A stretch of 64,000 nt of DNA from Gautieria morchelliformis. Its lineage: Eukaryota > Basidiomycota > Agaricomycetes > Gomphales > Gomphaceae. Below are positions 53,404-62,595 of this stretch, one piece after another (position 1 is the stretch's first letter; every line of letters begins with the position of its first letter). The stretch covers positions 21,254-85,253 of the forward strand of contig WHVA01000483.1 of assembly GCA_015179125.1 (NCBI GenBank), in the 5' to 3' direction. The notes below the pieces were generated by a model that was not told the origin of the DNA, made no database searches, and saw only the letters and a program-made list of their open reading frames with translations. The translations under genes were made by a program, and so were the position numbers.

Positions 53404-55363
53404 AGGCCTTACTGCCCACCTTTCATCAGCCAATACATCATCATCTACTATCCACGTACCTCGTGTGACTTGCCAAGCTTGCACAGCTTACTAAGCTGCT
53501 AACCCCAGCTAGGGTTATTACACTTACTTAGTGTATTAATTCTCAGTTAAGTAGTTGCGTTTCTACTTAGCCACCCGGACTAACACTCCAGGTGAAATTC
53601 TGCAGAGTGAGTCTGACAATCGATTTCCTTGTCAATTAGCTCTCCAATACCCGAGACGAACTGATCAGTGACTTTCCTGTTCAGTGACTTTCACAAGTCA
53701 CTTCTTAAACCCTAGTCGCTCGTTTATTGCAGTGCATTGACGTTAATCGGGTCAGTCCACTTACAAACTCTCCTGTGAAGCCATTCCTATCTTTTTGGAA
53801 TACTTGGACCCCGATAGTCGTCCTCGAACCTACAGACTTTTAGTTTATTGTTCAGTGCTGCTAAGAAACGTATTGCCTTCCATCCGTATTAACTTGGACT
53901 AGTTTTTACGCAGGTTGCAACCAAGGTACAAATATTAAATTATTTCTGGAGTTGTGCTGCAGCATTGTTTAATATTCTTTGAGTTTCGTATACGACACGT
54001 TCTGATAGACCAAAGTGTTAGCTCTGACACCAAAGTCTTGAAGGGTTCCAAAACAACTATATCGGGAGTTCCATTTTGGTGTCTGCCAGAGAGTGGGCTC
54101 TAATAACTCTGCGGCAGCTAGGAAAGCCTCGTCAAACGTTTTGACATGGTTAGTGGTCAAGAAAAGTATGGCGAGATAGTATTCAACACACCTTGAGAAA
54201 ACCCATTCCCTCATGGATATTTGTCTTCCTCAGTCAGTCTGTTACCTGGGCAATTTGTGTGACCGGTGCTGCTACCTGCACCATCGGTGTTTTGGAACCC
54301 GTTGAACTAAACGTAAAACTGTGGTGTTAAACACAATTCTAAAGTTCAATCAGAGATTTGACTTTAAAAGCACACGCAAGCTTCAAAACTATTTTAACGG
54401 AGAACCCAATTAAGAAATTATACTCCGGTGAACAATCAGAATCAGTATTGGTACAGGAAGTGTAGCAATAGAGATTTAACTGAACACGTGTAGTTCTTAG
54501 ATTGTGCAATACTTTGTGAGGTCAAAGAATGTTTATAGGCGTCCAAGGGTCCAGATACTTTAAGGGGGAAAGCTACCTAGAGTCTTAGGACCGTGGGTCG
54601 AGTGAATTAAAGACAACAATAATCCCCAAGACGTGAAAAGATAGTTCTGCGCTTGAACTCTTCCTCAGTTCAAGTATATCACTATTCTCGTGGCCTTTCT
54701 AGTTTTCCAAACAAACGTAGGATATTAACTCACTTACCCTGAGTTAGGTTAATATCTGCAGTGCGTTGATTGATCAAGAAAGATCAATTACTCAAAAGGC
54801 TATTAACCCACTTAACTCAGAGTTAAGTTAATAAACTATTGTGTGAATTGAATAACTAATAACCAAGTCTATTAGATCACTGCTCAGAGTGGCGTCTAAT
54901 GGTACAGGATTACTAATCAGTTACTCTTAGTAATGTTGCTGTTTGCAGCGCGATTATTCAGAGCCTGCTGCAATTAAAATAGAGCACTCTTGTACTTCTC
55001 AGAGCCAATCAGAGTTGCTGCAATCTTAGACTGTAGCCGAGTCAGTGAGCCAGTACTTTGGTACAAGGCTGTGTTGAAGTCACACTTCAGTTACTCAAGG
55101 TATGAGCAGTTTGGGTGAAAGATGATTGATTGCTTCACTGCTAAAACTGCAGGCTATTTATACTGCATCTATCTAGCTTATATAACTACTGCTAGGAACC
55201 TTGTAGAGGCTTCTACTACTGTGAAGACCCTTGTGGAAGCTTAGAGAAGCTTCAGGAAAGGTTTGGAAACTATTGGAAGGCTGTGGAAGGTTCTATTGCT
55301 ATATTGGGTTAAAGTCACAGCTCTGTGACAGTAAAGCTAAGAGTATGTAAGAAACTCCCACGC
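53404..55363. other. Non-coding stretch between two promoter-like arrays
   Basis: No frame longer than 81 codons and no recognised protein. Imperfect palindromes of the type TTAACTCAGAGTTAAGTTAA (about 54815 and 54728) and TAATCAGTTACTCTTAG (about 54915) are present. It could be leader or LTR sequence. Confidence 0.4.
55154..55162 (-). promoter_or_regulatory. Minus-strand TATA box
   Basis: TATAAATAG on the minus strand lies about 200 bp downstream (in that orientation) of the TCANGTGA array, suggesting a leftward promoter. Confidence 0.45.
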
Positions 55364-55596
55364 TCATGTGATTATCATGTGACGAAGGAAAGTCATGTGA
55401 CTTCAAGCTGGATTGAGGTCATGTGACTGTGTCATGTGATTGTCAGGTGACCGTAGATAATCAAGTGACTTTGAGGTCAGGTGATTGTCAGGTGACTGTA
55501 GATAATCAGGTGACTTTGAGGTCAGGTGATTGTCAGGTGACTGTGGATGATCAGGTGACTTTGAGCTGTTTTTGAGGTCATGTGATAGTCATGTGA
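55364..55596. promoter_or_regulatory. Array of 15 TCANGTGA (E-box) sites
   Basis: Fifteen octamers TCATGTGA, TCAGGTGA or TCAAGTGA lie in 233 bp. The central part is about three copies of a 45-bp unit with three sites each. TCATGTGA contains the CATGTG E-box recognised by bHLH factors. The array sits upstream of the minus-strand TATA. Confidence 0.8.
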
Positions 55597-55804
55597 CCGT
55601 GGGTGATTCTTAGTAGCTAAACTATCCAGAGATTGTTGTATCTTGTGGACCCAATGTGAGTGTAGCATAGGAATATTAATACAACCTTTCTTGAGGACAT
55701 TTGAAACTAATTAACTACCTAGTAAATGTTCATAAATAGGTAGCTACTTTGTGGATGATCCCTAACAATCAGCGATGTCCCGCACATATGTGGATGGTTT
55801 CTGC

Positions 55805-56808
55805 GTCCTATGATCCCTGCCTTGCGGGGGGGGAGGGGTCTTCTTGTTCTTTGAATCCCTCGAGGGGATCTGCGGGTGCAAGTGGTTCTGGAGGTGGGGG
55901 TGCCGGTGGGAGCTGGTCGCATTGGGTGATGCTCTGAGTGCCATGAGTAAATGTCTCCCCCTCAGTTTGGGCATTAGTCAGCATGACCAGGACAGATCTG
56001 TCGAATGTGACATTGCGCTCGACAGTCACACAACGTTTCCCGGGCCAATATATCCTGTGCCCCCTACTTTCGTCGCTATAACCCATCCACTTCCCTTTGT
56101 CTGCCTTTGCTTCAAGCTTGCCATGGTCTTCTTTGAGGGTGTAGACTCTTGCATCCCACTCTGGTAAGTCTGTTAGGTTCGGCTTTTCTTGATGCATCTG
56201 CTCATATGGGGTTTTCCTGTCCAGCACATGCATGGACCTCCTATTTTTGAGCCAAATGGTGTGCTGTACAGACTCTGTCCAGAGGAACTTGGGTAAGCCG
56301 GTCGCCAGGTGCATTGCATGTGCATGCTCAAGTAGTGTGCGGTTGAGCCTCTTTGACACGCCATTCTCTTCAGGTGTGTCATGCACAGTCAGGCTCTGGA
56401 CTGTTCCCTTGGACTTCAGCTGAGCGGTGAAATCGTCGGAAAGGTATTCACCCCCTCAATTGGTCTGCAGGTGCTTGAGCCTTGCACCATGCTGGGTTTC
56501 GACCCACACCTCGTACTGCCAGTAGCAGCACAGGGTGTTGCTTTTCTTTGCCATGGGTACCAGGTATGTCCATCTGCTGTGATCATTGGTGAAACTGACA
56601 AAATACTCCTTTCTGTCGTAGCTTTGGGGGTTCGCGGGCCCCCACACATCCCAGTGCACTTTTTCGCCAAATTTTGTGGCCTGCAGTCCCTCTCACATCT
56701 GTGGGACAGGTTTCCTTGTAGGTTTGGCTTGTGCACAGGCCGTGTGTATCCAGCTCAAGTCCCGTGATGACGCCATCCTGGACGAGTTTTCAGGCAACCT
56801 GCGGGGGA
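55805..56808 (-). pseudogene. Copia-1 integrase
   Basis: Minus-strand blocks are ACAQAKPTRKPVP (end of the zinc finger), KVHWDVWGPANPQ (first Asp), YFVSFTNDHSRWTYLV, GARLKHLQTN then GGEYLSDDF (second Asp lost or mutated at this step), and VHDTPEENGVSKRLNRTLLEH (Glu). PKFLWTESVQHTIWLKNR, KWMGYSDESRGHRIYWPGKR and CVTVERNVTFD follow. Two frames are used, with stops. The reverse transcriptase and RNase H that should follow are absent. Confidence 0.82.
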
Positions 56809-56813
56809 TATAT

Positions 56814-58052
56814 TGTCATGACGTGTTTATTTCCCATACTCAGATGCTCTGTTCTCCCATTTCCCACTCCACCTCCATGTTAGCTCCGATCGCCCTTGCT
56901 GTGTTCGGCGACCGATCTTCACTTTTCGTGCCATTTACCAGAGCCACGCCGTCAAAGCACAATCGACGTCTTTGGACTGACTTGGCAGTCATCATTGGGC
57001 CTATCACCTCCTCTGATCAACCCTCTTTCAATGGTGTTCCTATGATCGGATTGTCATGACTTGTATATTTCCTGCACCTTGTTATCCCCATTTCCCCTTT
57101 TGCCACTCCTTCCCCATGTTCGCTTGGCTTCGCCCTCCACCTCGACCACTCCTCCCCTATGTCATCTCCATTTGCCCTTCCTCGCATTTCTCCGAACACC
57201 CATTCGCTGCTCGCATCATTCGCCAGCAGGCACACCATCAAAACATGATCAACATCCCTACCTGGCATGATGGCTCGTCAGTAGCTCCATCAGCTTCTCA
57301 ATTCAACCCCCTTTTGGTGTTCATATGGGCAGGGTGTGTTCACGGGACGTCCTACCCGTAGGTCATGTGGGATCAACCCAGTAGATGAAGAACCCGTGCA
57401 GGGCGGTGTATATGCAGGCCCCAAGACATGATTTCGTACATAGGTGCCTTCGCCACCTTTACTCTCCGTCATTTCATGTTCTCCCTCTTCTCTCACTCTA
57501 TATGTTTATTTCATCTATGTTGTATCACGACTGCGCACCCCTATCCAACCCTGACTTGTGACGGCCTCTTTCCTATTCGCTGATACCTTACGAGCATTCG
57601 ATATGAGTAGTTTGCATTCGCATGTATATTCCCCAGTTCAATTATCATACGTCATCCATCTTGTGCAAACTTGACCTCGCTGTGATCATCGTCTTGAGCC
57701 TTCTCTTGGAGATTTCTATCTTCTACCAGAAGAGGACTTAGGCATCACTGGTGAGTTCTCATACTTCATCTTCGTTACCTTAGCCTTCGAACTATTTTCT
57801 GTGCTGACGGCGAAGGGATTGTCACTACTTAGACAACCCTTCCGTGACACCTTGTACGTTACATCGTCAAGTTCCACGGGCTATTTTGCTACGACTGTAG
57901 ATAGGGCGAGCTCCGCTCGGGCAGCCCTCTTATCTTGTGAACATTTATTGGTTCACCTGTTTGCCGAACGGCATACTTATTCGCACAAGTTATTCGGGCA
58001 TTTGCTGTGTTCACTAATACACGATATTAATGCCTAAAAACCAATCTTGACA
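56814..58052 (+). mobile_element. LTR-D with a duplicated 5' end, TSD TATAT
   Basis: It is flanked by TATAT at 56809-56813 and 58053-58057. The 1239-bp insert contains a standard 1001-bp LTR-D (57052-58052) preceded by a diverged 238-bp copy of its own first part (56814-57051). Both copies start TGTCATGAC. It lies exactly between the HRQMGH pre-integrase block and the integrase of Copia-1. The outer TSD shows that the duplicated form inserted as one unit, or that the 5' end was copied in place afterwards. Confidence 0.88.
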
Positions 58053-58054
58053 TA

Positions 58055-58697
58055 TATGTCCCATCTGGCGGTGCAGCTCATCCAGCATGAGTACCTTTTG
58101 TACTGTACTTGCCACCACCGCTGTGGACTCATGTTCCACCTTGTAAAGGCCATTTGAGAGTGGGACCTGCCTGAGCAGCGTCCCTGGTTTATCTCGAATC
58201 AGACACTTCTGGTCCTTTAATAGGACCGAGTACCCCACGGCGTCACAGCGCGTCAGTGAGATCAGTGTGAAAGCAAGGTCAGGACAATACAGCATATCCT
58301 TTAAGGTAATGTGTGTCGTTGTTTTCCCATTGGGGATTCCAACCCTCATATTGCCTATTCCAATAGCTTTTAACACAGTTTTGTCCGCGGCATTGATTGC
58401 GTGCGGCACAATCTCCTTGAAGGTGAGGAAGCAGTGCCTGCTCAGCGACATGTGTTCCCATCCCATCAATGTACTTGTTCCCAGCGTGAGCATGGTCCCA
58501 GCAAATGTTGTGGTGAAAGAAAAATCCTCGCTCTCTGTTACCATGTTTGCTGATCTGCCTCCCTTCTTGTCTTCCTCCTTTTTGTCCTTCTTTTTAGCTT
58601 TAGAACAACAATCCACCTTCATATGACCTTTCTTTCTGCACTTCCAGCGTTCCACATCAGTTTTTGTGGCGCTGGAGGTGCCACTGCACGCTGGTGC
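58055..58697 (-). pseudogene. Copia-1 zinc knuckle, protease and pre-integrase
   Basis: ERWKCRKKGHMKVDC is a CCHC knuckle whose first Cys is Arg (CGC for TGC). A Lys-rich stretch follows, then a protease region (HCFLTFKEIVPHAINAADK, IGIGNMRVGIPNGKTTTHITL, DMLYCPDLAFTLISLTRCDA). The expected DSGASRHM is missing: WEHMSLSRHCF stands in its place. The end LDELHRQMGH is the Copia pre-integrase motif, cut by the LTR-D insertion. Confidence 0.82.
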
Positions 58698-58701
58698 CTT
58701 C

Positions 58702-59235
58702 TGTTACGATACGATCCTTCGTAAGGTTGACTGAGCTTGGGGGGTGAAACCCGAGGTAAGGTCTGAGGTTATGGGGCAAGGTTCTGATCGGGAGGTCAGA
58801 GAGGGACTTGGCTTCAGTTTATGTGCTGCGCCGACCCTACGTACAAGTCCCAACTTCGGAGGTAAATGAATAAGAGGTGAGGTTTGGCTTAAGAGGCGAA
58901 GACTTAGAAACTAGCTAAGGATCAAAGAGTACGATAGTTGATTTTCAGACTGAAGAATAGGAATGCATACAGGGGGTTTATCTACGGGCGAGGGTAAGGG
59001 TCAGGGGCGAGCATATGCAGGGGAATCAGGGCGAGGTCAATATACAAATGATGCGTGATGGAATGGGATCAGTAACTAAGGGGATTTGGGCATGGGATCA
59101 AGGTCGGATATGAGCTTGGGCTCAGGCTCGGGCGCAGGCTTAGAATCACAAGTACTCGGGCACAAGTATCACAAGGCTCAGGCTCGGAAAAAGGGTTATA
59201 CCGGTAAGTAACCGGCCAAAGGCCGGGTCCTTACA
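58702..59235. mobile_element. Solo LTR-F, TSD CCTTC
   Basis: A 534-bp unit, TGTTACGATACG...GGGTCCTTACA, is flanked by CCTTC at 58697-58701 and 59236-59240. Removing it with one TSD rejoins the Copia-1 gag frame (TAKG, a TGA, then GKAPACSGTSSATKTDVER). Its minus-strand start TGTAAGGACCC looks like a typical Gypsy LTR start, so minus orientation is likely. Confidence 0.88.
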
Positions 59236-59242
59236 CCTTCCC

Positions 59243-59956
59243 TCAGCCCTTTGCTGTGGCGAGGGTGTTCTCGCTCGCCTTTAGCTGCCGCTCCTTGATG
59301 GTGAGTGGCTCGAATTCGTCGACTAATGTGCTGACCATCTCATTTGGCTCCAGCTTGGCCTTCGTGTGTGCTGCAGACATTGTAATTGGGTTGATGAGCG
59401 GGCGATATGAATTCAGGAGCGAGCCAAGAATAACGGTGACTAGGCCATCATCAGTAAGTCCAGCATTCATTCCTGCTAACTGTTCCTGCATCCTCATGAG
59501 GGTCTCCAGGTGCGTGTGGACATTTGACTCATCCTCACACTTCAGCTCGTACATCTGGCATCACATGTTGACCTTGACAGTAAGTGCCCTTGTCTCATGC
59601 TTCGCACATACAGCCTCCCAGACCTCCTTTGCCGTGGCTAGGTTACGGACTTCGATGAGGACGCTATTGGGGATGGTGGTGAATATCTGAGCCATGATCG
59701 GGGCCTCATGCTGATCGCAGTCATCCCAGCGTTTCTCCAGCTCCTCCAGGTCCCCCTCCTCCTTGTCTGTAAGTACATGACCATCAGGGTATGTCGGGAT
59801 TGTGTGGGGAATCCAAGCGGTCCCTTCGAGGTGACGTTTTGCACCACAGGTCACTGCCAGTGTAGCTAACAGTTGGCTTTTCCAGGTGACCCAGTTCATG
59901 CTGTCCCTGGCCAGCTTAGGGACGGTGAACAACTTTGAAGTGGAGGTAGACATCAT
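59243..59956 (-). pseudogene. Copia-1 gag
   Basis: From 59956: MMSTSTSKLFTVPKLARDSM, NWVTWKSQLLATLAVTCGAK, EEGDLEELEKRWDDCDQHEA, MAQIFTTIPNSVLIEVRNLA and KEVWEAVCAKHE. One stop follows KVNM, then MYELKCEDESNVHTHLETL and GSLLNSYRPLINPITMSA. This is the UBN2-type gag of Copia elements. A single stop near 59560 separates two otherwise collinear frames. Confidence 0.85.
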
Positions 59957-60015
59957 GGGCTCTGCAGGGCCTATAACTTGTAGCGGTTATGCACAGTATA
60001 CCTAGAGACAACGGA

Positions 60016-60155
60016 GCTCAGTGAATGGGCAATTCACTGAGCCTGTATTACTACTATACTAGAGGCAATGGAGCTACAAACATAGTGTAAGCTACTGTTT
60101 GTCTTGGTATACAGAATGGTATGTACCTCAGTGAATGGGCAATTCACTGAGGTAC
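60016..60155. repeat. Twin hairpins upstream of Copia-1 gag
   Basis: CTCAGTGAAT-loop-ATTCACTGAG occurs at 60016-60042 and, with a perfect 14-bp stem (GTACCTCAGTGAAT / ATTCACTGAGGTAC), at 60123-60155. Both have a GGGCA-type loop. They lie in what should be the leader/5' LTR side of Copia-1. Confidence 0.75.
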
Positions 60156-60959
60156 AACTAGCTAAATGTCTGAGTAATATACTGCCATGGTCGAACATGA
60201 CCATGGCTACCTAACTACATGTCCGGTGTGTCTGACGCAACCCTGTGTTCTCCACTAACCGGCACCATCCCTCTAATCCCAACATTGCCTTGCCAATCTG
60301 CTTTTTCTTGGTGGCAGTGTGGAGGACGGAGTCAGATCTTTCTTGGTAATCTGGCGGGACTTGGCCGCAGCTATTCATGAAACATCAGCACTAATATATG
60401 CATGTGATAATAATGAAATAGAATGACTTACATTTAGATACAGTGTTCCAGACAGATTGTGCATCCATTCCTCTGGACGCCATTGCCTGAAAAAGCTCTA
60501 TTGCATGGAAGTGGTCACAGGCAGGTGATAAGAAGAAGGAATGACCAAGGTTATGGGTGGAGGGCACTTACATTGTACTTTTGCAGGGTCATCGAGTATG
60601 TGATCCATGAGTATGATAAGCGGAGCTAGTTGAGGCAAGGTAGGAAGGTGGTGGCAGTCCAGTCTCGACTTGCGCTGGCTCAGTGGATGCGGTGAAGCTG
60701 TGCATGGTTGGGCAGAACTGAGCATTAGCTCAGAGGGTGCGTGGAGAAGGGGCTCGCCGCTTGGGTGGGTGGGACCTTCTGCGTGGCTTCGCTTCACCGC
60801 AGCTTGCATGCGTGATCAATGCTGCTGTACATATAGCTAGGAGTGTGCCTCGTATGATGATCTGATTTGGTGCAGTTCTTCTGGGCCTGTTGCTGCGGCT
60901 TACTATTTCTAAGTGGCAATTCATGTGGCTGTCTATGTTACACGTGGTGGTGTTATTAG
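60156..60959. other. Region with no recognised gene
   Basis: Only short overlapping frames (for example 60809-60498 on minus). Nothing is recognised and no LTR matching 55767 was found. Confidence 0.3.
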
Positions 60960-61357
60960 CACTGCAGGCATATAAAAGTTTTCTTGTCTGAAAAACTGTT
61001 GAAAAAACTGTAAAGATTTTCCAAATATTTTTAGTGTTTTTTTATGTGAAAAAACTATAATAAAATTTTGTGTTTTTATTAGAATTTGTTGAGCAAGAAA
61101 ATTGTAAAAAAATTCAAAGTTTTTTCAGGGTTTTTTATGGGTTTCTTTGTGTTTTCACAAAGAAACTTATAAAAATACATAAAAAACCCTGCAAAAAACT
61201 TTAAACCTTTTTACAATTTTCTTGCACAACAAATTCTAACAAAAACAGAAAATTTTGTTAAAGTTTTTTTACATTAAAAACACTGAAAATTTTTGGAATA
61301 TCTTTACAGTTTTTTGAACAGTTTTTCAGGCCAGAAAATTCTTATATGCCTCCAGTG
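60960..61357. mobile_element. 398-bp foldback element, CACTA-like ends, TSD TAG
   Basis: Two arms of about 190 bp are near-perfect inverted repeats around a centre at about 61154 (TTTCTTTGTG TTTT CACAAAGAAA). The ends are CACTGCAGGCATATAA and TTATATGCCTCCAGTG. TAG flanks both sides (60957-60959 and 61358-61360). CACTG/CAGTG ends with a 3-bp duplication fit CACTA (En/Spm) elements; the whole is AT-rich with no coding, so it is a MITE-like derivative. Confidence 0.75.
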
Positions 61358-61360
61358 TAG

Positions 61361-62111
61361 AGGGGGGGTGTTGCTCCAGGGTGGGCGGTTGGGTGAAAAT
61401 TAAAGAATATGCTAAGAGAGACTGAGGTACTGATGTATCTGCCTGCGTGATCGGTGATGGTGGTGAGTGTGGTGGTGAATGAGGTGGAAAAGAGTGTGAC
61501 AAGAAAAAAACTCCGCCGCGCTCGGCGCTCATCTGGACGCACGCTACCGCTCGAGTGGATCGCGCGGTACCTACAGCTACAGAAGCAACTGAGTATGTGG
61601 TCATAAGCGTCCACGTGCCATGTATTGAATTTTGCCTACGCTGGCTTTCTTTATTTATTTAGGCATACTTATGTCGCCAAATTTTACTTACTTTCCAAAC
61701 ATGAGGGACTTTTAGTTAGAAATATATTTCTTATGCATGCTGCTTCGTTATCAATACAACTCAAACCCCCCCCCCCCCCCCCCCTCCCCCCCCGCGCCCC
61801 TGGCCAATTACGAGCTCCCACCGCTGCACCCGAGCCCGCTCAACTTCCTCAATAAGCTGCGCAGGTGCTTAGTTCGACCATTGACCGGGGCCCAGGGACG
61901 CCACACACTGATTGGGACAATAATCCAACTATTAAACAACAACAGATCCAACGAGAAATAGAACATACGCACAAGGTTGTATTGCCTCTGAAATCTACCT
62001 GGGTGCCTAGTCGGAGGGCATTGGGAATCACTGTCCCTATAATAAAGGGAAGGCAAGCCACTCCTGATGACCATGTTATCATGACTCACCACTGCAGGGT
62101 TTACGGCGTTA
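61361..62111. other. Region with no recognised gene
   Basis: It contains a C-tract (about 61767-61796, interrupted once) and only short frames. I see nothing recognisable. Confidence 0.3.
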
Positions 62112-62595
62112 TCATAGCACGTACGGATTAGCCAGGGAGACGTAGCGGTCGACGATGTTGAGGGTGAGGTAGAGGGTCTGGGGGCGGAGGCGGAAGGTGA
62201 GGGGGACTTCGACGAGGAAGTCATGTTCCAGGGAATTTTGGGCTGCTGGTCCATGAGGGGGCGGACATGGTGCATTGCTGTGTGGGGTGAGTGGCAGCGC
62301 GCGGGGACGGGTGGGGGCGGACCTCCATGCCATGCATGTACCTGAGGATGTCATAGGGATAGTCCAGCTCGAGGAGACGGGAGTCTCTGACGCGGGAGAG
62401 GAGCTGGGCGTCGCGGATGCGCTGGAGCTCTGGGGCGCGGGGGGTGCGGCGGGGCGAGAACCTGCGGGATTTTGCGACTGCGCGGTCGCGGACGGGGATA
62501 GGACGCTTCCTGGGGTAGACGGCGAGACGGGCGTGCTTGGAGGCGGTGTTGGAGACGTCCTTCATGTCTGGGCGGAGCTGTGGGCTGGGGAACAT
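62112..62595 (-). pseudogene. Mitotic cyclin N-terminal fragment
   Basis: From ATG at 62595: NTASKHARLAVYPRKRPIP, then SRLLELDYPYDILRYMHGME. In two successive shifted frames come RPLMDQQPKIPWNM and FLVEVPLTFRLRPQTLYLTL with NIVDRYVS, then a stop. The order (EYxxDIxxYM, MDxQxxIxW, LRPxTLYLTxNIVDRYxS) is that of the A/B-type cyclin box start. The remaining cyclin fold is absent. Two frameshifts and truncation mark a dead fragment. A CT-repeat (62610-62632) lies just upstream. Confidence 0.75.

Larger units (their letters stand above)
53669..55767 (-). mobile_element. Possible long terminal-repeat-like unit, TSD ATCAG
   Basis: The segment starts TGACTTTCC and ends CCCTAACA on the plus strand. 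ATCAG flanks both sides (53664-53668 and 55768-55772). On the minus strand it would run TGTTAGGG, repeated TCANGTGA sites, TATAAATAG, then a long downstream part. The 5-bp match could be chance over this distance, and 2.1 kb is long for an LTR, so this is tentative. Confidence 0.35.

Noticed and set aside
61767-61796. Long C-tract as a quadruplex or origin
   Set aside because: Simple homopolymer; no supporting structure around it.
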